Origin: Bin55 sp963664665
GTDB taxonomy: Bacteria > Pseudomonadota > Gammaproteobacteria > Pseudomonadales > Azotimanducaceae
NCBI GenBank assembly: GCA_963664665.2
Contig: CAXXMH010000004.1
Span: 620,001-684,000 of the forward strand
DNA length: 64,000 bases
Direction: 5' to 3'
Shown: positions 25,790 to 34,797 of the stretch, piece after piece
Layout: every line of letters begins with the position of its first letter
Position numbering within the stretch: the first letter of the stretch is position 1
Made by a program: the position numbers and the translations under genes
The notes under the pieces: generated by a model
The model's input: only the letters and a program-made list of their open reading frames with translations
What the model was told of the DNA's origin: nothing
The model's database searches: none

Positions 25790-26060
25790 GTAACGTAGTC
25801 TGAAAATTCTGACAAGCGGTTGAGCTCTCTTTCGAGAACGCCTCTAGCCGCCTCGGTGCACCATTTCGGAAGGTCTTGAAATTGATCGCGGCTTTGATGT
25901 CCGCATGAGTTCCACGACCCGCAACAGAAAGTCGCTGTCCTTTGCTGTTGAGAGCGTCGTGCCTCCGATATCAATGTGCGACTTGAAACCAACGGCGCGG
26001 CTCGCACGAAATTCTTGGCGCTAGCCAATTCGCGCGCATGCTCCAACGTGGCTTCGGACC
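25790..26060 (-). pseudogene. decayed TnpB C-terminal remnant
   Basis: Reading this strand in shifting frames gives EARRSQQQRTATFCC and then, one frame over, GTHADIKAAINFKT. Together they resemble the TnpB tail of zinc finger plus third RuvC aspartate; the intact TnpB here reads DAKSRRTQAEFKC and NADINAALNIK in the same order. The first zinc-finger cysteines are lost and at least one frameshift separates the parts. A 124-residue frame covers the region but has no coherent fold. The remnant lies just downstream of the tRNA-Arg 3' end. Confidence 0.5.
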
Positions 26061-26100
26061 TTATTGAGTCCCTGTCAGATCGTCGTCTTGTGGATTGAAT

Positions 26101-26177
26101 TGGCGCACCCGACAGGATTCGAACCTGTGGCCTTTTGCTCCGGAGGCAAACGCTCTATCCAACTGAGCTACGGGTGC
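26101..26177 (-). tRNA. tRNA-Arg (anticodon CCG)
   Basis: A full cloverleaf on the minus strand. The acceptor stem GCACCCG/CGGGTGC is perfect, followed by G and an encoded CCA. The D-loop has AGTTGGATAG, the anticodon stem TTTGC/GCAAA encloses loop CTCCGGA (anticodon CCG), and the T-arm is ACAGG-TTCGAAT-CCTGT. It decodes CGG arginine codons. Its first 23 bases are also the last codons and stop of ctaA on the same strand. Confidence 0.97.
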
Positions 26178-27138
26178 GGGTGAAGTAGACGATGTAGACG
26201 ACCACTAGTAGATAGACGAGCGCCACAAAATTATGGGCCGTGGCGATCGCTAAAGGGAGATTGAACCACACGTTTGAGACACCGAGCGTGAATTGAGTGA
26301 TCAGTGCGGCTCCGAGTATCCAACGCATCTTGCTAGTCAATCGAGTCATCAACCAAATAGTTGTCCCCACCAGAACGAGCGCGACTACTCGATGGGTGAA
26401 TTGAATCGCAATCCGTGCCTCGTTCGATAGCTCTCCGCCTAGATAGTTTGGACCGATATCCTGAAATATGTTGAATCCTTTGAACCAAGCCATGTCCGGA
26501 ATTACCTGACGGTGACAGAGGGGGAAATCGGGACAGGCTAGGGCGGCGTAGTTCGAGGACGTCCAGCCGCCTAATGCGATCTGAATGACTAAGACCGCGA
26601 AGACAAGCACAGCCGCTCGAAACGCAGTGTTTGGCAAGACGACGTGACGCACAACATTTTGCTTGATTAGGTAAGTCCACAGCATCGCAACCGTCGCGAA
26701 TCCGCCTAACAGGTGCGCGGTTACCACTTGCGGCCAGAGTTTCAGCGTGACGGTCCAAGCGCCGAATATTCCCTGTGTAATCACGAGGATAGTTAGCGCG
26801 ATTGGTAACGCGAGTGCTTGCCTATCCATCACAGCAACACCAAGAATCATCAAGATCACGATGCCGAGCAACGTCGCAGCGTAACGATGCACCATTTCTG
26901 GCCATGCTTTATCGGCCTCGAGAGGCGTATCAGGGAATAGCTGATTCGCCGCTGCGATATCCGCCTCAGATTGCGGTACAGTCAGAAAGCCGTAGCAGCC
27001 TGGCCAATCAGGACATCCAAGACCAGCGTCGACAAGTCGAGTGTATGTGCCTAATACGACCACGACTAAACCGAGTGCAAATGCGGCGACGGTTAACAGG
27101 CGTAGTGTGCGCGCCGAGTGATTGCGTAATCCGGTCAA
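26155..27138 (-). CDS. ctaA: haem A synthase, COX15/CtaA family
   Basis: A 327-residue, eight-span inner-membrane protein that oxidises haem O to haem A for aa3-type cytochrome oxidase. All four haem-ligand histidines are visible in EMVHRY, TAHLLGG, FTHRV and ATAHNF. The loop after the first span has two cysteines (GLGCPDWPGC), as in other CtaA proteins. The start is a TTG without a clear ribosome site. The last six codons and the TAG stop lie inside the tRNA-Arg gene on the same strand, an unusual overlap. Divergent from the PhoX-like gene with 75 bp between them. Confidence 0.92.
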   Translation of the reverse strand: MTGLRNHSARTLRLLTVAAFALGLVVVVLGTYTRLVDAGLGCPDWPGCYGFLTVPQSEADIAAANQLFPDTPLEADKAWPEMVHRYAATLLGIVILMILGVAVMDRQALALPIALTILVITQGIFGAWTVTLKLWPQVVTAHLLGGFATVAMLWTYLIKQNVVRHVVLPNTAFRAAVLVFAVLVIQIALGGWTSSNYAALACPDFPLCHRQVIPDMAWFKGFNIFQDIGPNYLGGELSNEARIAIQFTHRVVALVLVGTTIWLMTRLTSKMRWILGAALITQFTLGVSNVWFNLPLAIATAHNFVALVYLLVVVYIVYFTRTRSSVG

Positions 27139-27213
27139 GTCGAGTTAGAACAAGCTACATTCAAATCTATAGAATGGCAGATAAAGCCATCTGCCGAATT
27201 CTAGGAGTAAGGT

Positions 27214-28689
27214 ATGGTCAGTCGCCGAGATTTACTTGGTAAGACCCTGCTAGGTATGGGCACTGCGCCATTGGTGTTCAACATGAACGCGGTCCGCGGT
27301 GCCACGCAATTGCAGCCCACAATCGATGCTGAAACAGGCTTGCCGCTCTTGAGACTTCCGGAAGGATTTACCTATCGGAGCATGAGTTGGACGGGCGATC
27401 CGCTTTCTGATGGTGCCTCTATACCAGATCGACATGATGGGATGGCGCTTGTAAATGGCGCCACGGATTCGGAGAAAGTCCTGCTCCGCAATCACGAACG
27501 GTATTACGGCGAGACAATTCAGGGAGACGGTGTACCCGTATACGACGATTTCGAAATGCCTCTGCAAATCATGCAGCGAGTGGGGTATCCGCTTAGTATC
27601 GCTGGCGGAGTGACAGGTGTAATCCTTCGGGACGGCCAATACGGCGAAACGGTTCCGTTGATAGGTGGAACCATGATCAACTGTGCGGGTGGGACAACGC
27701 CTTGGGGCACGTGGTTGACGTGCGAAGAACTCGTGTTTCGTGGGAGCAACATTCAGTTACCGGATGGTTCCAGCGCGAAAGACCATGGATATGTGTTTGA
27801 GGTGCCACCTCCGCACCTCGGTAAAGCTTCGGCCAAACCGATCAAAGATATGGGATTCTTTCGCCACGAAGCCGTCGCTTTTGATCCAAAGACTGGGTAT
27901 GGCTATCTGACCGAGGATAACGGTCCAACCTCAGGTTTTTATCGATACGTGCCGAACAATCTCGCAAGGAATGTAGGTGCATTAGAAGAAGGTGGGTCGT
28001 TATCGATGCTTAAGGTCAAGGACCAAGCCAACGCGAACCTGATAAAGACTGCAGAAGGTCAGGTGTTCGACGTCGAATGGGTGCCAATCGAAGATCCTGA
28101 TGCTGACCCTGAAGCGCTCAATAGTTACGGCAACGGCCTTGAAAATCTGATTGGGGAAGGTCGATCAGGACCTTTCTTGCAGGGTGAGGCGCACGGCGGT
28201 GCGACGTTCAGTCGAGGCGAGGGAATCTGGGAATACGATGGACGTATATATTGGGTTGATACAGCTGGTGGCCCTGCTGGTTCCGGAAACGTCTGGTTGT
28301 ACGACGCAAGCGTCGAACGTCTCGCATGTATTTATGCGTCCGGCTCGGAAGAAGAAGCCGATGCAATCGACAATATCGCGTTAAACCCAATCAACGGCAT
28401 GATCGTCCTGTGCGAAGACGGTGGCGGCGTAAGTGACGCAAACGATGCGTTGAAGTACGGCTGCCGTTTACTCATTGCGAAACAACCAGGTCACGAGGTC
28501 ATCTCATTTGCTGAGAACAACGTTGACCTTTCGAATGGCGTGCCATCTAGACCCGGGATTGAGGCGAGAGACTACCGAAGCTCAGAATGGGCGGGTGCGA
28601 CGTTTTCTCAAGATGGGCAAACGTTGTACGCGAATATACAGTCGCCCGGTATCACGTTTGCGATTCAAGGTCCTTGGTCGAGTCTGTAA
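27214..28689 (+). CDS. PhoX-like (DUF839) Tat-exported phosphatase-family protein
   Basis: A 491-residue protein. The N-terminus SRRDLLGKTLLGMGTAPL is a twin-arginine signal, so it is exported folded. GGTTPWGTWLTCEE carries the family's early metal-binding glutamate/cysteine region, and later DAIDNIALNP and CEDGG segments agree with a PhoX beta-propeller. PhoX enzymes are calcium/iron alkaline phosphatases common in marine bacteria; distant members have unknown substrates, so alkaline phosphatase activity is likely but not certain. GGAG/AAGG precede the ATG. No Pho box is obvious in the short 75-bp promoter region. Confidence 0.82.
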   Translation: MVSRRDLLGKTLLGMGTAPLVFNMNAVRGATQLQPTIDAETGLPLLRLPEGFTYRSMSWTGDPLSDGASIPDRHDGMALVNGATDSEKVLLRNHERYYGETIQGDGVPVYDDFEMPLQIMQRVGYPLSIAGGVTGVILRDGQYGETVPLIGGTMINCAGGTTPWGTWLTCEELVFRGSNIQLPDGSSAKDHGYVFEVPPPHLGKASAKPIKDMGFFRHEAVAFDPKTGYGYLTEDNGPTSGFYRYVPNNLARNVGALEEGGSLSMLKVKDQANANLIKTAEGQVFDVEWVPIEDPDADPEALNSYGNGLENLIGEGRSGPFLQGEAHGGATFSRGEGIWEYDGRIYWVDTAGGPAGSGNVWLYDASVERLACIYASGSEEEADAIDNIALNPINGMIVLCEDGGGVSDANDALKYGCRLLIAKQPGHEVISFAENNVDLSNGVPSRPGIEARDYRSSEWAGATFSQDGQTLYANIQSPGITFAIQGPWSSL

Positions 28690-28769
28690 GGTGATTTGAT
28701 GATCGGAAGAGAATGAGGCAGACGGAATTCGTCTACTTGACCGTCTTGTGGATCGTCCGACTCGAATGG

Positions 28770-29432
28770 CTAGCGCTTTGTAGCGAGCGTTAAGCCGTCT
28801 CCAATTGGAAGCATGACGTTACTGACGCGTTCGTCGAGCTGAATCTTGTCATTGAGTGCTCGTATGGCGCGTGTCGACTCATCACTGGCGGATTCCTGCG
28901 CAACGCGACCGCTCCATAGCACGTTATCAACAGCAACGACACCTCCCGTGCGCACTAACTGCAAACAGCGCTCGTAATAGCTATCGTAATTCGGTTTATC
29001 CGCATCGATGAATGCAAAGTCGAATGTGCCTTCACGTCCATCAGCAATGAGCGCGTCTAGCGTTTCAACTGCAGGACGTAATTGCAGGTCGATTTTTTGC
29101 GCTACACCACCTCGCTCCCAATACTCTCTCGCCATGCGGGTCCATTCTTCGCTGACATCACAGGCAATCAGCTTGCCATCCTCTGGTAGTGCTTCTGCGA
29201 CACAGAGAGCACTATAACCCGTAAATGTACCGACTTCGAGTGCATGTCTGACACCTAGCAGGTTAACAAACCAGGACATAAATGCACCTTGAAGCGGCGA
29301 AACTTGCATCATGGCTGCCGGCATCGGTGCTGTCGCTTCCCGGAGCGCTTTTGCGGTTTCAGACTCTGTTCTGATGTGAGTGAGGAGATAGGCGTCAATC
29401 TTCTCGTTTACTACGATCGTTGAGGAGGACAT
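28770..29432 (-). CDS. class I SAM-dependent O-methyltransferase
   Basis: A 220-residue methyltransferase of the catechol/caffeoyl-CoA O-methyltransferase type. SAM motif I is EVGTFTGYSALCVAEALP, and the metal-binding acids are in FAFIDADKPNY and VAVDNVLWSG. ATG 29432 is preceded by GGAGCAG; a longer frame would overlap the upstream gene. It starts 31 bp after the PhyH gene on the same strand, so a hydroxylation followed by methylation of the product is a plausible two-step pathway. Confidence 0.9.
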   Translation of the reverse strand: MSSSTIVVNEKIDAYLLTHIRTESETAKALREATAPMPAAMMQVSPLQGAFMSWFVNLLGVRHALEVGTFTGYSALCVAEALPEDGKLIACDVSEEWTRMAREYWERGGVAQKIDLQLRPAVETLDALIADGREGTFDFAFIDADKPNYDSYYERCLQLVRTGGVVAVDNVLWSGRVAQESASDESTRAIRALNDKIQLDERVSNVMLPIGDGLTLATKR

Positions 29433-29463
29433 GAACTGCTCCGAAAGGTATGAGTAATTACTG

Positions 29464-30327
29464 CTAGTTTGATGAACCGACGCGTGGAAGCGCGTTGACA
29501 TCGTACTGATAGCTAACTTTGTCCTTCATGATGAGCGGATCGCGTAGATCGACCATTCCTGGTCCCACGTACATCAAACCGAATTTGTAGCCTATCAACC
29601 GTTGTAGCTGTGTCGGCATTTTTTCTACCTCGGACCGCGGCACGCCAATAAATTGGTTTTCCTGCTGTGCGAGATAGGACAGATTGAAGTTGATATCTAT
29701 GGCGAGTCGACTCTGATTCGTCGTGTTGCCGCCCCCACCGTGCCACACCGCACCCGACCAGATCAGCATGGTGCCCGGTTTCATTTCAACTTGAATTGGC
29801 GAGACCTCAGGAGGTTGCTTGACGGGTTGGTCGTGCCACAAATGCGATTTCGGCACGAGGTGCGTGGCGCCGTTTGCTTTCGTGAATTCGTCGACTGCGA
29901 TCACTGCGTTGACCACGAACGGTGGGTGTGGTCGTGGAATAGGCCATAGACCGTCGTCTTGATGCAAACCCTGAGGTTTAGCGCCCGGTAGTAGATCGAA
30001 CATCGCGACGACTGAGACCTGGATGTGAGGTCCCAAAACGCCTTGGGTAAGCGCAACCAATCGAGGATCGCAGACGAGGTCATCGACACAGCGAGTTTTT
30101 GCGAGAAGATTGTGTGCGCGTACCGTTGTGTAGTCTGGTGGCATCAGTTCGCGAATTGGATTCACTTCGCGTCGCAAGTCCGCGTTGAGCTGCTCGACTC
30201 TTTCCTCGGTCAGCCAATTGGGAATCACGACATACCCGTTTTCGTTGATACTTGAAACCCAATCGTCCAGCCCTGGCACACATATTTCTTCGTCAAACAC
30301 GGTCGCTGTATCGGCTTTCGCGGGCAT
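29464..30327 (-). CDS. phytanoyl-CoA dioxygenase-like Fe(II)/2-oxoglutarate oxygenase
   Basis: A 287-residue PhyH oxygenase. Iron ligands are H122-Q-D124 (GLHQDDG) and H196 (VWHGGGGN), and the arginine in NQSRLA (about 207) should bind 2-oxoglutarate. Start ATG 30327; a TTG lies one codon earlier. It precedes the O-methyltransferase by 31 bp. It is divergent from a sulfatase, so this promoter region may serve a shared catabolic programme. This is the most canonical PhyH of the five. Confidence 0.88.
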   Translation of the reverse strand: MPAKADTATVFDEEICVPGLDDWVSSINENGYVVIPNWLTEERVEQLNADLRREVNPIRELMPPDYTTVRAHNLLAKTRCVDDLVCDPRLVALTQGVLGPHIQVSVVAMFDLLPGAKPQGLHQDDGLWPIPRPHPPFVVNAVIAVDEFTKANGATHLVPKSHLWHDQPVKQPPEVSPIQVEMKPGTMLIWSGAVWHGGGGNTTNQSRLAIDINFNLSYLAQQENQFIGVPRSEVEKMPTQLQRLIGYKFGLMYVGPGMVDLRDPLIMKDKVSYQYDVNALPRVGSSN

Positions 30328-30432
30328 CAAGGTTCTCGTTTCAACACCAAAGTGTCACCGTATTATTCAGGGAACGCTTGAGTTCATTCATGTTCATGTC
30401 GTTCATCTACACAAATGAATCGGAGATATTCG

Positions 30433-31950
30433 ATGTCGTCGCTCCCTAAACCGCAAAACGCTATCGTCATCTTGTTGGATAGCCTGAATCGACACATGAT
30501 CGGTGACTACGGCGGAACAGAATTCGAGACGCCAAACATCGATCGTTTCGCCAAGCGAGCTGTTCGGTTCAACAAGCACTTCATTGGGTCATTCCCGTGC
30601 ATGCCAGCTAGGCATGATCTGCTATGCGGTGCCCTCGACTTCCTATGGAAACCTTGGGGATCGATTGAGCTATGGGAACGGCCGATTACTGCACATTTAC
30701 GTGAAGCAGGCGTTAACACGATGCTGTTCACCGATCATCCACACCTGTTCGAGACCGGTGGCGAGAACTACCACACCGATTTCTTTGCATGGGAGTACCT
30801 ACGAGGGCACGAAAACGACCCGTGGAAGTCTCGACCGGATCCTTCGTGGATAGGCGCACCGGCATTACCGGCCGGGAGTCGAGAATGGCACTACGACCGT
30901 TCACGTACGTATTTTCGTGAAGAACTGGACTTTCCGGGTCCTAAGACCATGCAGGCAACTGCGAACTGGATCGACCTAAACGCCGACTTTCACGATCGGT
31001 TTATGCTGTACGTTGACGAGTTCGACCCGCACGAGCCATTCGATTCGCCAATCCCATGGATGGATCGATACGACCCATCTTGGGAAGGTCCACGCATCAT
31101 CTGGCCACCCTACGGCGTGCGAAATGTGGAGCGAGGGGTAATCACACAGCGTGAAGGCAGTCACATTCGATGCAACTACGGTTCTAAGTTGTCCATGATC
31201 GACCACTGGTTCGGAAAGGTGCTCGACGCGCTCGATCGAAACGACAAATGGAAGGACACGATGGTGGTTCTGTGCACTGACCACGGGCACTATCTTGGCG
31301 AGAAGGACATCTGGGGTAAGCCTCAGGTACCCCAATTTGAACCGCTCGGACACACGCCGTTATACATTGCCTATCCTGGCGTTGACGCCAAACAGGTTGA
31401 TTCGCTGACAACCAATGTTGATATCAATGCGACGTTGTGTGACGTGTTTGACGTCGAACCATCGCATCGTACGCATGGAGTATCGCTGCTTCCGCTACTA
31501 ACAGGAACCGCCGACAGCATAAGAGAGTGGGCGATTGGTGGAGTTTTTGGCAACTGGGTGATGGTGTACGACGGGCATCGCAAGTACGCCCGTGCGCCAG
31601 TTGATGATGCATTCCCGCTGTCCATGTGGTCCAACCGCTGGTCTACTATGTTGTATGCAGGAATCCATCGCCTATGGCCGAATCCCGATCATCGTGCGAC
31701 TCTTGATTTCATGCCTGGGTCCGACGTACCGGTGATACGTCAGCCGTTTCAAGAAGGTGACTTGTTACCTTATTGGTGTGCTAGACCTCGGGTAAACGAG
31801 CACCATTTGTATGACATCGACCTTGACCCTAATGAGGACGAGAATCGCTTAGACGGTAGAGACGAAGCCGATATGATCGAGTTACTTCGCGAGGGTTTGA
31901 AAACTGTCGAAGCGCCAGAAGAACAATATGTTCGTTTAGGTGTTGCGTAG
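30433..31950 (+). CDS. type I (formylglycine-dependent) sulfatase
   Basis: A 505-residue sulfatase. C56-M-P-A-R60 fits the CxPxR motif whose cysteine is converted to formylglycine. D16 in LLDSLN and the DHGHYLGEKDIWGKP segment (about residues 276-290) supply calcium-site residues. No signal peptide is seen, so it would act in the cytosol on an imported ester. ATG 30433 has GGAGA upstream; the alternative at 30415 adds six residues. No formylglycine-generating enzyme is in the window. It leads a row with a PhyH and a carboxylesterase. Confidence 0.9.
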   Translation: MSSLPKPQNAIVILLDSLNRHMIGDYGGTEFETPNIDRFAKRAVRFNKHFIGSFPCMPARHDLLCGALDFLWKPWGSIELWERPITAHLREAGVNTMLFTDHPHLFETGGENYHTDFFAWEYLRGHENDPWKSRPDPSWIGAPALPAGSREWHYDRSRTYFREELDFPGPKTMQATANWIDLNADFHDRFMLYVDEFDPHEPFDSPIPWMDRYDPSWEGPRIIWPPYGVRNVERGVITQREGSHIRCNYGSKLSMIDHWFGKVLDALDRNDKWKDTMVVLCTDHGHYLGEKDIWGKPQVPQFEPLGHTPLYIAYPGVDAKQVDSLTTNVDINATLCDVFDVEPSHRTHGVSLLPLLTGTADSIREWAIGGVFGNWVMVYDGHRKYARAPVDDAFPLSMWSNRWSTMLYAGIHRLWPNPDHRATLDFMPGSDVPVIRQPFQEGDLLPYWCARPRVNEHHLYDIDLDPNEDENRLDGRDEADMIELLREGLKTVEAPEEQYVRLGVA

Positions 31951-31998
31951 TTAATACCCAGACTCCATTGAATTCAGCTCCATCTCATAGACTGTATC

Positions 31999-32850
31999 GT
32001 GAGTAACACAACAGAACAAAGCTCAGGCCTTACGGACGAACAACGTTTTTTGTTCGACACGTTTGGATATCTGGTAATTCCCAATGCGCTGACGAAAGCG
32101 CAGGTTAACGAGCTCCTAGAAACATTACAAGGTTCTACGGAGCAGTTCCCGCCTGTGCCTCAATCCGAAGGTCCGCTGCACTGGGGAAAGGTCTGGCGGG
32201 ATTTACTGGACTTGCCGACCATGACTCCGCTGCTTGAAGAAATCATTGGCAATCACGGCGTTCGTGAAGGTCGGGCTGCGCGAGGCTTGCCTCCTATGCC
32301 AACTTTTCGTCTTGACCACATCAATGTACACACCCATGTAAAGAAAGGATTTGCCGGCACTTCGTTACATGGTGGCTGGCGAATCACTGGCGGTTCACAA
32401 TTCAGTGCGTACCACGATCGACGCTTTTATAACGGTCTTGTATCGGTGTCCTTTGAACTCTTCGATACGCATCCAAATAACGGTGGATTCGGCTGCGTTC
32501 CAGGTTCGCATAAATCGAATGTTGACATTCCAGATGAATGGCGAGACTTAACGAAGGGTGTTCATGAGTGTGTGAAACGAATTCCGGCAAATGCTGGTGA
32601 CGCGATCGTGTTTACAGAAGCGTTGACACATGGCACATTGCCTTGGACCGTAGATGCGCCACGCCGAACGCTTTTCTACAAGTTCTCACCCCATGGTTCG
32701 ACGTGGTCAGCCGATTACTACGATCCTGATGATTTTCGCGACTACCCAGATGTTGATGATCGCAAACTCGCGATTCTCGAACCACCAAATGCGCGTTACC
32801 CACGTCGACCCACTCAACCGGAACCCTTGAATATCGAAGCCGAACGATAG
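31999..32850 (+). CDS. PhyH-family protein with altered iron site
   Basis: A 283-residue PhyH-like protein starting at GTG 31999, 48 bp after the sulfatase. The core strand GGFGCVPGSHKSN and the distal TEALTHGTLPW (H211) are clear, and R222/R223 fit the cosubstrate position. At the proximal site the sequence reads S-L-H124-G-G126 where the others have HxD, so the carboxylate ligand seems to be missing. The nearest alternative is Y-H139-D140. A similar HxG/HxA change defines Fe/2OG halogenases, but here it may simply mark a PhyH subgroup. Function unknown. Confidence 0.82.
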   Translation: MSNTTEQSSGLTDEQRFLFDTFGYLVIPNALTKAQVNELLETLQGSTEQFPPVPQSEGPLHWGKVWRDLLDLPTMTPLLEEIIGNHGVREGRAARGLPPMPTFRLDHINVHTHVKKGFAGTSLHGGWRITGGSQFSAYHDRRFYNGLVSVSFELFDTHPNNGGFGCVPGSHKSNVDIPDEWRDLTKGVHECVKRIPANAGDAIVFTEALTHGTLPWTVDAPRRTLFYKFSPHGSTWSADYYDPDDFRDYPDVDDRKLAILEPPNARYPRRPTQPEPLNIEAER

Positions 32851-32930
32851 GCATTCACTTCGTTACGACGCTCGCGGTTGTGTCATCGGAATAATCTGCG
32901 ACGCACTTACTTTCTACGGGTAGCTATCCC

Positions 32931-34478
32931 ATGACTCAGGTCGAAACCGCATACGGCAGCGTCGAAGGCATTGAACGGGATGGCGTGATTTCGTTCAAGC
33001 ATGTCCCCTTTGCGGCGGCGCCTACGGGTGAGGATCGGTGGTCTGCGCCGAAGCCGCCACCCGCTTGGACCGGCGTACGGCAAGCAGATGAATTTGGTCC
33101 GATCTCGTGGCAGATTGTCGCGACGGAACAAGGTGTACTTTCGTTTGCGGAGGATGCAATACCGCCGGTTCTGGACGAAGACTGCCTGAGTTTGAACGTC
33201 TGGACGCCGAGTACGGAAGGGAGTTCTAGACCGGTCATGGTTTGGATTCATGGTGGCGCTTTCGTCACCGGTTCAGGCTCATCGCCGATTTACGACGGTT
33301 CGACTCTTTCTCGTCGCGGTGATGTGGTCGTCGTTACTGTTAATTACCGTCTAGGAGCGTTGGGTTTCCTAAACCTGAACGAAGTCACCGGTGGTCGCAT
33401 CCCTTCGACTGGGAATGAAGGATTGTTGGACCAAGCATTTGCGCTTGCGTGGGTTCGTGACAACATCAGCCGCTTTGGTGGCGATCCAGGGAACGTAACG
33501 ATATTTGGCGAGTCTGCAGGCGGTATGAGTGTTGGTGCGCTCTTAGCGTTGCGTGAAGCAAAAGGGCTTTTTCACAAGGCAATACCGCAGAGCGGAGCCG
33601 CCCACACGGCCAATACGATTAACCAGTCAACCGAAGTTGCATCGCAAATGCTTGCCGCGCTCGAGATTTCGCCGAATAGCAACCTGAGCAAGTTATTTGA
33701 GCTGTCGGCAGAGGAAATCACGCGAGTTGGTGCGGAGGTTTCAGCTAAATTACCGTGGATGTGCTACGAGCCATGTATCGACGGTACTCAGATTCCTGCC
33801 CGTCCAATCGATTGTGTGGCGAACGGCTCCGCTGACGATGTTGCGATATTAGTCGGTTGCACACGCGATGAGTGGTTCCTGTTTGGCGCAATGGATCCGT
33901 CGATCCAAAACATTACGCAAGAGGATTTCGATCGACGACTCGCACCTAGAAACGGACGCCCCGACTTGCGAGCGCTTGGTCACGCATACCATGAAATCCT
34001 CTCGCGCGAGGACGACAGTATTTCACACGCTGATGTTTGGCAAACGTTGGAATCCGATCGCGCATTCCGACTACCTGGCATCGTGTTGGCGGAGACGATG
34101 AACGCGCGAGGAAAGGACGCTTACCAATATCTGTTTACCGTTGAATCTCCCGTATCGGGCGGAGTATTGAAATCCTGTCACGCGATCGACATTGGTTATG
34201 TGTTTGGCACGAACAATCTAAATGCAGGCACTCGTCGGTTTTTCGGTGGCGATCGTGCACATATTGAATTAGCAGAAACGACCATGGACGCGTGGTTGGC
34301 ATTTGCGCGCTCTGGCAATCCAGCAACTGACACGCTGTCGAATTGGTCGCCATATGACAAGGAGTCGCGATCAACTGCTATCTTCGGATTACCCGCGTCG
34401 GTAGAGAATGCCCCACTTGAAGAATTGCGTTCGTTGTGGGACGATCCCAACATACAAAGCGCGATCGGATCGCTCTGA
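32931..34478 (+). CDS. carboxylesterase type B
   Basis: A 515-residue alpha/beta hydrolase. The nucleophile is S195 in FGESAGGMSVG, the oxyanion-hole segment is IHGGAF (about 106-111), and the catalytic histidine is in SCHAIDIGYVFG (about 411). The N-terminal YGSVEGIERDGVISFKHVPFA region is typical of the family. No signal peptide is seen, so it is cytosolic. It follows the PhyH gene by 80 bp on the same strand and may release acids or alcohols from esters used by the cluster. Confidence 0.9.
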   Translation: MTQVETAYGSVEGIERDGVISFKHVPFAAAPTGEDRWSAPKPPPAWTGVRQADEFGPISWQIVATEQGVLSFAEDAIPPVLDEDCLSLNVWTPSTEGSSRPVMVWIHGGAFVTGSGSSPIYDGSTLSRRGDVVVVTVNYRLGALGFLNLNEVTGGRIPSTGNEGLLDQAFALAWVRDNISRFGGDPGNVTIFGESAGGMSVGALLALREAKGLFHKAIPQSGAAHTANTINQSTEVASQMLAALEISPNSNLSKLFELSAEEITRVGAEVSAKLPWMCYEPCIDGTQIPARPIDCVANGSADDVAILVGCTRDEWFLFGAMDPSIQNITQEDFDRRLAPRNGRPDLRALGHAYHEILSREDDSISHADVWQTLESDRAFRLPGIVLAETMNARGKDAYQYLFTVESPVSGGVLKSCHAIDIGYVFGTNNLNAGTRRFFGGDRAHIELAETTMDAWLAFARSGNPATDTLSNWSPYDKESRSTAIFGLPASVENAPLEELRSLWDDPNIQSAIGSL

Positions 34479-34797
34479 CAAGCGTCATTTTCTAGTCCGA
34501 TGCAGCTCTTGTTCCGTGAGCGAAGGATCAGGGCTGTCAAGATAAAGGTTTAGGAAGCAGCACACGGCACAGAGCGACGCAGTCACATACGCGTTTTATC
34601 TGGATCCTCATGACAGGAATATGGACGTGGCGCGAAGTAAGATGAGGTCGTTGGATCGTCAATCAGTGTAGTGGTTTATTCTCGACTATTGCATATTAAG
34701 CTCCAAATTATTTGCATTTATAGCTATATAATAGTTGCAAATACAGCTATAAAATAGTTGCTAAACAAGCTACGAATGCAATTGGACAGGCAAGTCC
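34479..34797. other. 319-bp gene-free region ahead of the DUF4143 ATPase
   Basis: The left part has no recognisable content. The last 110 bp are strongly AT-rich and contain the direct repeats at 34722-34761 and a perfect TATAAT at 34727-34732. Confidence 0.55.
34722..34761 (+). promoter_or_regulatory. promoter with two 17-bp direct repeats
   Basis: AGCTATATAATAGTTGC (34722-34738) and AGCTATAAAATAGTTGC (34745-34761) differ at one base and are spaced 23 bp, two helical turns. The first contains a consensus -10 box TATAAT, and TATAGCTATA (34719-34728) is palindromic. This layout suits an autorepressor site over the promoter of the ATPase gene. Confidence 0.6.

Noticed and set aside
25672..26046. 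124-residue minus-strand frame as a functional gene.
   Set aside because: Its composition changes along the frame, it overlaps the 3' end of the serine hydrolase, and TnpB-like segments are split between this and another frame.
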